Source of the DNA: Niveispirillum cyanobacteriorum
Lineage (GTDB): Bacteria > Pseudomonadota > Alphaproteobacteria > Azospirillales > Azospirillaceae
Reading direction: 5' to 3'
DNA: 64,000 nt
Assembly (NCBI RefSeq): GCF_002868735.1
Contig: NZ_CP025611.1
Location: 2,350,501-2,414,500 of the forward strand
In this document: piece after piece, positions 45,155 to 52,605 of the stretch
How positions within the stretch are numbered: position 1 is the stretch's first letter
How the letters are laid out: every line of letters starts with the position of its first letter
The notes under the pieces: model-generated
The model's database searches: none
Told to the model about the DNA's origin: nothing
Seen by the model: the letters and a program-made list of their open reading frames with translations, nothing else
Translations under genes and position numbers: made by a program

Positions 45155-46255
45155 GTGACCATTCACCCGTCACGCCGCCTGCTGCTGGCCGCCGCCGTCC
45201 TCTCCGGGCTGGCGCTACCGGTGCGTGCGCATCACGGGGGGCGTCATCTACGTGTGGGGTTTGTTAATCCAGGCCGGGCCAGTGACCGGTTCTGGCAGAT
45301 GTCCGACCTTGCCATGCAGGAAGCGGCGAAACAGTTCCAGATTACCTTGCTGACCGGTTACGCGGAGCGGGACCGCCAGCGCATGCTGTCACTGGGGCAT
45401 GAGATTCTGGCGCAGCAGCCGGATTACATGATCATCGTCAATGAACACCGGACCGCAGCTCCCTTGATGGCGGCGGCACAGGCGGCGGGTGTGCCCGTCC
45501 TTCTGGCGTTCAGCGGACTGACGGCGGACGATGTCGCCCTGCTGGGCCGACCGCGTGAACGCAGCCCCCTGTTCCTGGGCAGCCTGCTGGCCGATAATGC
45601 CCGGGCCGGGGCCGCCATGGCAGAGGCGCTTGTGGCCGATTGCCGGCGCCGGGCGGGCAGGACCGGCCCGGTGCCCCTGCTGGCGCTGGGCGGTATCGCC
45701 GCGACACCGGCGGCACAGGAACGGCTGGATGGCCTGCACCGGGTTCTGGCGGCGGATGGTGATGCACGGCTTCTAGATCAGGTTGCCGTCAACTGGAGCC
45801 GGGAGGAGGCCCGCGACCGCACCCTGTCGCTACTGCGCCGGCAACCGCAGACCCAGGGCATCTGGTGCGCCAATGACGATATGGCCCTGGGCGCCATGGA
45901 TGCCGCCATCACGATTGGCCGCACACCGGGACAGGACCTGTCCATCATCGGCCTGAACTGGCAGGAGGATGCCCTGCGCGAAGTGGCGGCGGGACGGATG
46001 GTGCTGTCCATGGGCGGTCATTTCCTGCTGGGGGCCTGGGCCCTGGCCTGGCTGCGCGACCATGCAGAGGGGCTGGATTTCGCAAACGCTGGCGGGACGG
46101 AGCAGTATCTGGCCCTGGCGCCGCTGACCCGTGATCAGGTCGGCCCCTATCTGGCCCGTTTCGGTAAGGATGGCTGGACCCGGATCGATTTCAACCGTCT
46201 GCGCCAGCACCAGGGACGCTATGACCTGCACGTTGGATCGGTGCTGACGGTTTGA
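45155..46255 (+). CDS. Solo periplasmic sugar-binding-like protein (RbsB/LacI-type fold)
   Basis: A 366-aa exported protein. The signal PSRRLLLAAAVLSGLALPVRA has an Arg pair, so Tat export is possible. The mature part is a type 1 periplasmic binding fold: LRVGFVNPGRASDRFWQMSDLAMQEAAKQF, QQPDYMIIVNEH, and the hinge-proximal TQGIWCANDDMALGAMDAAI. No ABC permease or ATPase is adjacent, so it may feed a sensor. GTG at 45155 is preferred because AAGG lies 10 bases upstream; GTG 45146 is too close to it. Confidence 0.82.
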   Translation: MTIHPSRRLLLAAAVLSGLALPVRAHHGGRHLRVGFVNPGRASDRFWQMSDLAMQEAAKQFQITLLTGYAERDRQRMLSLGHEILAQQPDYMIIVNEHRTAAPLMAAAQAAGVPVLLAFSGLTADDVALLGRPRERSPLFLGSLLADNARAGAAMAEALVADCRRRAGRTGPVPLLALGGIAATPAAQERLDGLHRVLAADGDARLLDQVAVNWSREEARDRTLSLLRRQPQTQGIWCANDDMALGAMDAAITIGRTPGQDLSIIGLNWQEDALREVAAGRMVLSMGGHFLLGAWALAWLRDHAEGLDFANAGGTEQYLALAPLTRDQVGPYLARFGKDGWTRIDFNRLRQHQGRYDLHVGSVLTV

Positions 46256-46307
46256 TGCGGGGCGGGTAGGCTTGGCGTGAGAGTTCCGCCGCCAAAGGTG
46301 CCGTGCC

Positions 46308-46811
46308 GTGCGTATCCTGCTGCTTGCCCCGCTGCTGATGTCCCTGCTGCTGCCCGCCCATGCCATCGCCAAGGGGGATGATGGGGCCCGGATCGAGAAG
46401 GCCCGTACCCTGATGGAACTGGCCGGTGCCGCCGGTCTTGCCGACCAGACCCTGGTCAGTGTCACACGCCAAGCCGAGGAACTGTTGGCCCATGAAAATC
46501 CAGGGCGGGAGGCGGAGGTGACGGCCCTGGTGCGCGATCATTTCCTGCCCAAGGCGCGGGCCGCCCTGCCGGAACTGTCACGCGGTATCACGGGCCTGTA
46601 CGCAGCCCATTTCACGGCGGCGGAGCTGGATCAGATGATCGGGTTCTACAAGTCGCCCGTAGGCCGCAAGCTGGTGACGATGTCGCCCACAATCATCCAG
46701 CAGAGCATGGCCCTGGGTCAGGCCTGGGCAGAGGGTGTGTCCGACAAGGCCTGGGATAGTTTCGCCAAGGCCGCCCGCGAACGCGGCCTGTCGCTGCCGA
46801 AGCGGTTGTGA
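46308..46811 (+). CDS. DUF2059 secreted protein, paralogue 1
   Basis: A 167-aa protein with a signal peptide (ILLLAPLLMSLLLPAHAIA). The C-terminal part is DUF2059: GLYAAHFTAAELDQMIGFYKSPVGRKLVTMSPTIIQQSM. The family consists of secreted helical proteins of unknown role. The start is GTG. A related gene follows 111 bases later. Confidence 0.88.
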   Translation: MRILLLAPLLMSLLLPAHAIAKGDDGARIEKARTLMELAGAAGLADQTLVSVTRQAEELLAHENPGREAEVTALVRDHFLPKARAALPELSRGITGLYAAHFTAAELDQMIGFYKSPVGRKLVTMSPTIIQQSMALGQAWAEGVSDKAWDSFAKAARERGLSLPKRL

Positions 46812-46922
46812 GACACGAAATCAGTACGCGATACTCTTATGATATAGACAGCCGATGCTGGCAGTTTGGATAGACATTGGATAGGCTGACGGGAGTGTCA
46901 AACCGTTCCGATCGAGGTTGCA

Positions 46923-47441
46923 ATGGTCGTTCGTTCCCTGCTTGTTGCCTTGTCACTGGCGCTGTCGCTGTTGTGCGCACCGGCCTGGGCGGCACCTGAC
47001 AAGGCGGAGTATGACGCACGCGTGGGTAAAGCCAGGGAATTGATCGCCATAACGGGCATGGCCAAGCTAAGTGATCAGATCACCACGGCCATGGTCGGCC
47101 AGATCGGTCAGATGGTGAACAAACTCAATCCCGGCCATGAAGCAGAAGTGAAAGAGATGCTGGAGGAATATTTCCTGCCCGAAGTCAGGGCATCAGCACC
47201 GGAATTCATGGAGGCCATAGCCGGCATCTACGCCACCAATTTCACTGTCGCAGAAATGGATGCAGTCATCGATTTCTACAAGACACCCGTTGGCATCAAG
47301 ATGCTGAACAGCCTGCCGACCCTGACCCAGCAATCCATGGCTGTGGGTCAGGCCTGGGGTCAGGCTGTTGCCCAGCGTGCCACCGGTAAATTCGTTGAAG
47401 CGCTGAAGAAGCGGGGCCTGAAAGCACCCCAGCAATTATGA
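46923..47441 (+). CDS. DUF2059 secreted protein, paralogue 2
   Basis: A 172-aa protein with a signal peptide (LLVALSLALSLLCAPAWA). It shares the DUF2059 core IAGIYATNFTVAEMDAVIDFYKTPVGIKMLNSLPTLTQQSM with the preceding gene, and the two align over nearly their full length. They are a tandem duplication that has diverged well beyond recent. It ends just before a strong terminator hairpin. Confidence 0.88.
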   Translation: MVVRSLLVALSLALSLLCAPAWAAPDKAEYDARVGKARELIAITGMAKLSDQITTAMVGQIGQMVNKLNPGHEAEVKEMLEEYFLPEVRASAPEFMEAIAGIYATNFTVAEMDAVIDFYKTPVGIKMLNSLPTLTQQSMAVGQAWGQAVAQRATGKFVEALKKRGLKAPQQL

Positions 47442-47443
47442 TC

Positions 47444-47481
47444 CCCAACACACGCCCCTGCCGACAGGGGCATGTGTTGGG
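47444..47481. terminator. Hairpin between DUF2059 gene and cyclophilin gene
   Basis: CCCAACACACGCCCCTG (47444-47460) pairs with CAGGGGCATGTGTTGGG (47465-47481) with one mismatch, loop CCGA. It sits between convergent genes. No long T-run follows, so termination efficiency is uncertain. Confidence 0.65.
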
Positions 47482-47490
47482 CCACCCCGT

Positions 47491-48393
47491 TCAGCCCTTT
47501 ACCGCGCGGACCGGCGGCATGGCGTTACAGACATCGATATGGCCCGACGCGCGGATGAAGAAATCGTCCTGGCGGAAGCGGCGGGCATCGCGCCATTTGG
47601 TGTAGGTCTCGCTCTGGCCGGACAGGACCTCGATCTTTTCCCGCTCCGCTTCCGGTACATCGGCGGCCAGACGCACGGCGGTGATGGGCACGCGCTGTTC
47701 GACCTTCTCATAGAAGCCCAGCGTGCCCGTGCCACGCGGCAGGGCCGTCAGCAGCTCCATGCCCTTCAGGACACGGCCCACCAGGGTGATGACCTTGTCC
47801 AGCGGGCGCGGGGAATGGCCGATGACCGTGTAAAGTTCCGCCCCGCTGCCGCTGTCCAGCGGCATGCCGCGCCCGACACCCACGATACCATAGCAATGGG
47901 TCATCCAGGCTTCCCCCGTCTTGGGATCACGCGCAGCGGGGAATATGTCGGAAATGCCGACCTCCGGCGCATAGGCGTCCGGGTCGGGCAGCTTGGCAAA
48001 GGGCAAGGTCTTGGCCCCGTCCTTGACGGTGAATTCGGGCGCCAGCTTGTCCAGGGCCGTCTTCATCGGCTTGGGCGTTTCGTCCGGCATGCCCCATTGG
48101 GTGACGTAGTTGTCCTGCACACGGACGATGAACGTCCCCTCGTACCAGTTCTCCCGCGCCAGCTTACGCATGTTCTCCACATGCACCGGGGCAAAGGCAG
48201 GGGCCAGTTCGATGACCACGCGCCCGCCGGGCAGGTCCATGTAGAACGTGTTCTCCGGCACCGGTGCCCGCCAGTCACTGGCGGGTGACGCCGCCAGCAC
48301 CTCTGCCGGGGTCGCCCGCTTGGGCGCCTCCTGGGCAGTAGCAGTCAGGGACAGGGCCAGAAGGGCGGCGGTGGCAAGCAGGGTCAGGCGCAT
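47491..48393 (-). CDS. Cyclophilin-type peptidyl-prolyl isomerase, secreted
   Basis: A 300-aa exported protein with signal peptide ([19 protein letters not shown]). The cyclophilin fold is seen in [43 protein letters not shown] and in the later [30 protein letters not shown] long insertion (about residues 105-150, [18 protein letters not shown]...) separates the two halves, as in several alphaproteobacterial periplasmic cyclophilins. It should help fold envelope proteins. Confidence 0.9.
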   Translation of the reverse strand: MRLTLLATAALLALSLTATAQEAPKRATPAEVLAASPASDWRAPVPENTFYMDLPGGRVVIELAPAFAPVHVENMRKLARENWYEGTFIVRVQDNYVTQWGMPDETPKPMKTALDKLAPEFTVKDGAKTLPFAKLPDPDAYAPEVGISDIFPAARDPKTGEAWMTHCYGIVGVGRGMPLDSGSGAELYTVIGHSPRPLDKVITLVGRVLKGMELLTALPRGTGTLGFYEKVEQRVPITAVRLAADVPEAEREKIEVLSGQSETYTKWRDARRFRQDDFFIRASGHIDVCNAMPPVRAVKG

Positions 48394-48478
48394 GGGGGCT
48401 TCTTCTTGGATTGAATTGCCGATGGCAGCAGCATCCCAGAAGTCGAAGCCCCCCTCAAGGTGATGCTCTGGCTTGCAG

Positions 48479-48910
48479 TCAGCATTCGGCGAGGCGTCGT
48501 CCTATTGGACGAAGGGTGGCGCAGGCGGGCGTACCGTCGGCACCTGTCCCGATGATTGTCGTTTCAATCACCCCACCATGGCGGGCGGCGCGATCCAGCA
48601 GGTCCGGGTCGATATCGTGGATGTCGATCTTCATGCGCCGCGACCAGGGGGAGGCGGGATCACCGGCCATCTGGCCAATCCGGACATAGACGAATCGCCG
48701 CTCCGGCCCCTCCCGTCGCACCTGATCGCCGAAAAATTTGGGGCCGGGTGCCACGCGGATGGCGAAGTCGAAGGCCAATGGTTAGCCGGTTTGCAAGCTT
48801 TTCGGGTCCAAAGGCTGGTCATCTTTAGCCTGCAGGCTGTACCGCACGCCGACAACCGGCTGTTCGATGATGATCCGCAGTTTGATCGGACGCTGATCTG
48901 TCGGTGCCAT
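48479..48910 (-). pseudogene. DUF5990-like gene interrupted by an in-frame TAA
   Basis: Reading the minus strand from ATG at 48910 gives MAPTDQRPIKLRIIIEQPVV, then GVRYSLQAKDDQPLDPKSLQTG, a TAA at 48784-48782, and in the same frame PLAFDFAIRVAPGPKFFGDQ followed by VRREGPERRFVYVRIGQMAG and RRMKIDIHDI. Both halves are parts of one DUF5990-type protein of about 144 codons (the IRIVxxxPPxGVxFxLQ opening and the WxRRxKVxL core). A single nonsense codon therefore splits the gene, with no shift of frame. Re-initiation at the TTG at 48778 is conceivable but weak. Confidence 0.75.
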
Positions 48911-48939
48911 GCCAGAAAACGCCTCTTTTGCAAATCCGA

Positions 48940-48996
48940 TTACGGTTCGACGGCTTTGCTGTTGAACGGGTTCCAGCCCGTGGCTGCCAGCACTGC
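48940..48996 (-). pseudogene. Remnant copy of the 3' end of the glycosidase-like gene
   Basis: On the minus strand, codons 48996-48943 read AVLAATGWNPFNSKAVEP and then TAA. This matches the C-terminus of the gene at 49567 (AVLAAKGWNPFTGKMIKAP). The nucleotide similarity extends further: 48965-49017 and 49595-49647 agree at 44 of 53 positions without gaps. The remnant is in frame with the gene at 48997, whose TAG stop replaces the Trp codon (TGG) of the intact copy. Confidence 0.75.
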
Positions 48997-49566
48997 CTAG
49001 GTCATCGTTCCCAGATGTGCCTCGGCATAGGCCAGCTTCTTCACTTCTGCTGGGCTCAGATGCTGCCGGATCTGGCGGTAAAGCTTTGCTGCCTTGGCGT
49101 AATCACGAACCTTAAATGCAATCTCGGCCTTGGGCCGTACATGGGAGAGCAGTGCATTCAGCGCATATGCTGCTGATGCTTCATCACGGAGTTGCGCCAT
49201 CCTGTCAAAGCATAGCTTGTCACCCTCCAGGGCCGGGGCACCATGCGTTTTCAGCAATTTAGCCAATCTTTCCAGACCATTGGCTATCGCTGGCTCCGTT
49301 AATGCAGCATAAGCTCGATAGGGTTCACCGTTTGGGGGGCCGTTGTGTCGGATGACATCCTCAATCCCGAATTGGCCACCCGGCAACGCGATGACCGCGT
49401 CAATTTCATATGATCGTGTTTCACGGAAAATGAAAACCGTGACCTCGGCTTTGCAAAAGCTGACACTGAACCTCTGGCAACCGGTCTCTTCAAAACCAGC
49501 ATCAATCAAAAACTGAAAATAGTGCTTAACGAGAGCAGCAAAACTCTCAGGTGTAACTGCATCCAT
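48997..49566 (-). CDS. Low-GC unknown protein, possible immunity-like, at a duplicated 3' end
   Basis: A 189-aa soluble protein I do not recognise. It opens FAALVKHYFQFLIDAGFEETG and continues FSVSFCKAEVTVFIFRETRSYEIDAVIAL, a style seen in many toxin-immunity proteins. The C-terminal part (AFKVRDYAKAAKLYRQIRQHLSPAEV) looks TPR-like. GC content is clearly lower than the flanks: three 60-base lines counted by eye gave 55, 47 and 38 percent. Its ATG directly follows the TGA of the glycosidase-like gene, and its last codons (HLGTMT, TAG) come from a duplicate of that gene's 3' end. It is probably a recent insertion. Confidence 0.65.
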   Translation of the reverse strand: MDAVTPESFAALVKHYFQFLIDAGFEETGCQRFSVSFCKAEVTVFIFRETRSYEIDAVIALPGGQFGIEDVIRHNGPPNGEPYRAYAALTEPAIANGLERLAKLLKTHGAPALEGDKLCFDRMAQLRDEASAAYALNALLSHVRPKAEIAFKVRDYAKAAKLYRQIRQHLSPAEVKKLAYAEAHLGTMT

Positions 49567-50835
49567 TCAGGGTGCCTTGATCATTTTCCCCGTAAACGGG
49601 TTCCAGCCCTTGGCCGCCAGCACGGCCCAGGACGTGGCCCCCAGATGCGGCTGCCGGTAATAGAAGAAATCGGCGTTCTTGCTGTCGGGTCCGATGGCAA
49701 AACCGGTGGACACCTTGTCCCCGCGCGTGGCCCACAGGTAACCACCGGGGCTGATGTCACCGATTAGGCTGGCCAGCAGTTTTTCCGCCCGCTCCCGATC
49801 CCCAACGGACGCCCAGGACAGGGCCGCCTGCGCCGTGCCCTCCACCCAGACGCCATCACGGTCACCATTGAAATCATAGCCGCCGGTCACCCCATGCAGC
49901 GTGTCTGCCCGGTCCAGCGCCCGGTCCCAGTCGCGTGGCGACTCGGGCAGCAGCAGGGGCCAGAGCAAGGCATCAAGGCCGGAATTACCGTCATTGACGG
50001 TCACGCCATCAGGCAGGGTGCCCGTGGGGAAATAACCCGCGTCGGCCCGCCAGAGCGCATTCAGGAAGCTCAAAGCCGCCGCCTTGCCCGCCGCCCAGTC
50101 ACCACCGGGCACGCCCGCGCGCTCCAGCCAGCCGAACAGGGCAACAAGGTCGGTATTATGCTCAACGGACTTCCAGGTCAGGGCCTGTGTCCCCGCCCCG
50201 TCGCCATGTACGCCGCCCGTGAAGCCGCCCGGCCCCCTGGCATCGCGCGTATGGGCCAGAACCCAGGCGCCCAGTTTGGCCGCACCCGCCCGGTATTTCG
50301 GTTCATTCAGCGCATCGGCGAGCGTCAGCAGCGCCAGCCCCGCCCAGGCGACATTACCGGTGGCGGTGCCGACCTGATAGGCATCCTCCTCCCAGCGCTG
50401 TGCCTTCTGGTTCCACCAGCCATTGGGCGGGATGGGAAACTCCTGTTGCGGCCCGGCGCGATAGGTGGTGCGTAACCGGCCCTGCGGCCCCGCCCGGTCG
50501 CTATCGACCGCCGACAGCAGCGCATCACCAATCCGCCTTGCCTTGCCGGCCCGGCCACAGGCGACCAGGGCGATGGCGGCCAGCGCGTTGTCATAGGTGA
50601 AGGCGGCATTCTTCAGCGCATCCTCCGCCGGCGCCCCGGCACCGGAGGGGTGGTCGAAACTGCGCAAGAAAGCCGGACCCTTACCAGGCACCGAGTCGAT
50701 GGCCACCGTCAACGACCCGCACAGCCGGCTTTCCAGCAGAGCGGCCGGATCGGGGGAGGTGTTGGCCGCCAGGGCCGGCGGAACCAGGGAAAGGGCAAGC
50801 AGCAGGGCTGCCGCCATTGGGTGGGCCAGACTCAA
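49567..50835 (-). CDS. Secreted glycosidase-like alpha/alpha-barrel protein
   Basis: A 422-aa exported protein with signal peptide (MAAALLLALSLVPPALA). It looks like an (alpha/alpha)6 toroid of the glycoside hydrolase type: AFTYDNALAAIALVACGRAGKARRIGDALLSAV, NVAWAGLALLTLADAL, WKSVEHNTDLVALFGWLERAG, DALLWPLLL, GVWVEGTAQAALSWASVGDRERAEKLL. The start is a TTG overlapping the stop of the upstream gene (TATTGAG), with a full AGGAGG 7 bases ahead, so translation is coupled. No sugar specificity can be assigned. Confidence 0.8.
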   Translation of the reverse strand: MSLAHPMAAALLLALSLVPPALAANTSPDPAALLESRLCGSLTVAIDSVPGKGPAFLRSFDHPSGAGAPAEDALKNAAFTYDNALAAIALVACGRAGKARRIGDALLSAVDSDRAGPQGRLRTTYRAGPQQEFPIPPNGWWNQKAQRWEEDAYQVGTATGNVAWAGLALLTLADALNEPKYRAGAAKLGAWVLAHTRDARGPGGFTGGVHGDGAGTQALTWKSVEHNTDLVALFGWLERAGVPGGDWAAGKAAALSFLNALWRADAGYFPTGTLPDGVTVNDGNSGLDALLWPLLLPESPRDWDRALDRADTLHGVTGGYDFNGDRDGVWVEGTAQAALSWASVGDRERAEKLLASLIGDISPGGYLWATRGDKVSTGFAIGPDSKNADFFYYRQPHLGATSWAVLAAKGWNPFTGKMIKAP

Positions 50836-51656
50836 TAGGGTTCCTCCTGCTGTAGGTCGCCGATTCCACCCGCATCGGCACAGGCGAAGGTGCGCAGACG
50901 GACATCAACGCGCCCGGCCTTACCCGACAGGCGATAGGTTTCCAAAACCTCGCTGCCATGATCGCCGCAATCCCAGCGTACCACATCAATATTCTGCGCT
51001 CCCTTGGCCAGCGCCTGCCACGCGGCCCAGTTCAGGACCAGGGGACGGTCGGGGCGGGCGACAGAGCGCAGCCAGTCCAGCCTGCCCGTGGTCCGGTTCA
51101 CGCCCACGGCCACGTAGAAGCGCTTGCCGCCCGGCTGCACATCCGTCTGGATCAGGAATTCCTGGGCCTTGCCGTCGCGGTTGTAGTCGACAGGCTTGAT
51201 GACCGGCACGGGCGGGCGGGCCCGGATTTCCCCCGCCAGCGTGGCATCGTCTTCGACCAGCCGTTTCGTATCTTCTTCGAGGATGGGCCAGCGGGGCAGC
51301 ACCGAATTGCCTTCGTGGTCGGTCAGATCACTACCGGCGAACAGGGGGGACAGGTCCAGCCGATCATCCAACTGACCACCCGGCAGCGTCCGCGATAGGA
51401 TCAACTGCCCCTGTTCGCCATAGGCAAAGCCGCTGCAGGGCACGGTGATGGCATCGTCGCCCGCATCCGGACCGCAGAAAGGTTTGACGGGGCCGATCCA
51501 GGACAGGCGCCAGACTTCTGCCCTACCATCGACCTGTACCACCTGTTCCTCCCGGATGGTCGTCTGCGCATTGGTCTGCGCATCCGGTTGTGCCAGGGCG
51601 GGCAGGGACAGTACCAGCAGGCCAACGGCCAGCAGGGGGGCATAGGCGATGGTCAT
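50832..51656 (-). CDS. Secreted protein of unknown function coupled to the glycosidase-like gene
   Basis: A 274-aa exported protein with signal peptide (YAPLLAVGLLVLSLPALAQ). The mature part is rich in beta-type sequence and contains PVDYNRDGKAQEFLIQTDV, reminiscent of a calcium-binding FG-GAP or EF-type loop, and four Cys. I know no family. ATG 51656 has AGGAACC upstream; the frame itself opens at 51752. The stop overlaps the next gene's TTG, so the two products are probably made together. Confidence 0.7.
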   Translation of the reverse strand: MTIAYAPLLAVGLLVLSLPALAQPDAQTNAQTTIREEQVVQVDGRAEVWRLSWIGPVKPFCGPDAGDDAITVPCSGFAYGEQGQLILSRTLPGGQLDDRLDLSPLFAGSDLTDHEGNSVLPRWPILEEDTKRLVEDDATLAGEIRARPPVPVIKPVDYNRDGKAQEFLIQTDVQPGGKRFYVAVGVNRTTGRLDWLRSVARPDRPLVLNWAAWQALAKGAQNIDVVRWDCGDHGSEVLETYRLSGKAGRVDVRLRTFACADAGGIGDLQQEEPY

Positions 51657-51751
51657 AGGCGGTTCCTGATCCGGCGGGGACCATGGGGCAACCATCGGAC
51701 AATGGCACCCAAGATGGCCGGAATTGTGGCCGCCACCACACGGCCGCGGCA

Positions 51752-52360
51752 TCAGCCCCGTACGCGCAGCCCTGCGGCCAGCGTTTCCACCAGTTCGGCC
51801 ATCATCACTTCCGGATCGGCACTGCTGACCGGGGCCAGGTTGCCGGACACGATCCCTTCCACCAGGCCGTTCACGGCGGCCCAGGTAGTGGCGGCGGCGC
51901 GTTCCAGCCGGTCGGGACTGGCATTGGGGATCAGGGGGGCCACCGCCATCTCGATCCCCCGGCGCAGGCGTACGATGCGCTCCAGCAGCCAGTCGGGCAG
52001 CGGTTCGGTCAGGACCGGCGGGCGATTGTCGATCAGGGTCTGGAACAGATTCAGGTTGGAGCGGGCGAAGCTGAGATAGGCCTTGGCGAGCGCCAGCAGC
52101 CGCGTCTCAACCGCTGCGTCCGCGGCCACCGCCTCGTCCGCCGCCGCCATCACCACCTGCAAACGGTCCAGCAACTCGGCATTCAGGTGCAGGCGGACCG
52201 TGTCCAGATTGGGATAGAGGTTGTACAATGTGCCAACCGAGCAACCTACGGCCTGTGCCAGGGTGCGTGCGGTCAGGGCGGAGAGCCCATGATCGGCGAC
52301 CAGCTTGCGCGCCTCATGCAGGACGGCTTTGGCGAGTTCGGCACGGGGCTGACGGCTCAT
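51752..52360 (-). CDS. TetR-family transcriptional regulator
   Basis: A 202-aa TetR regulator. The N-terminal helix-turn-helix reads ARKLVADHGLSALTARTLAQAVGCSVGTLYNLYPNLDTVRLHLNAELLDRL. The C-terminal ligand-binding part resembles the TetR_C type with WAAVNGLVEGIVSGNLAPVS. It is upstream of the coupled secreted-protein pair on the same strand and may control it. Ligand unknown. Confidence 0.9.
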   Translation of the reverse strand: MSRQPRAELAKAVLHEARKLVADHGLSALTARTLAQAVGCSVGTLYNLYPNLDTVRLHLNAELLDRLQVVMAAADEAVAADAAVETRLLALAKAYLSFARSNLNLFQTLIDNRPPVLTEPLPDWLLERIVRLRRGIEMAVAPLIPNASPDRLERAAATTWAAVNGLVEGIVSGNLAPVSSADPEVMMAELVETLAAGLRVRG

Positions 52361-52605
52361 GGGCGAAATTTCCCTGACTTTCCCTGGATTTGACACGCGC
52401 TCACACTATCTTTAGCACGAATGGTCTGTTTTCAATCGACCTTTGTCTGGATGGTCATGCTACCCGTGCTCACGGCAAAAGGCTGCCACGGCAGACCTGC
52501 ATGTTGATGACACCGATGCACTGACGTAAAACCGTCGCGGATTATCAAGCCTTTGCACCCGGCCCCGGCGATCCAACGTCGCGGCCTTTCCGACCGGAAC
52601 CCCAA

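Noticed and set aside
48782-48784. Selenocysteine or programmed readthrough at the DUF5990 stop
   Set aside because: The codon is TAA, not TGA, and no recoding structure is visible; a nonsense mutation is simpler.
48631-48933. 100-aa minus-strand frame (MQKRRFLAWHRQ...)
   Set aside because: It is a shadow in another frame of the split DUF5990 gene, whose own frame shows the family pattern.
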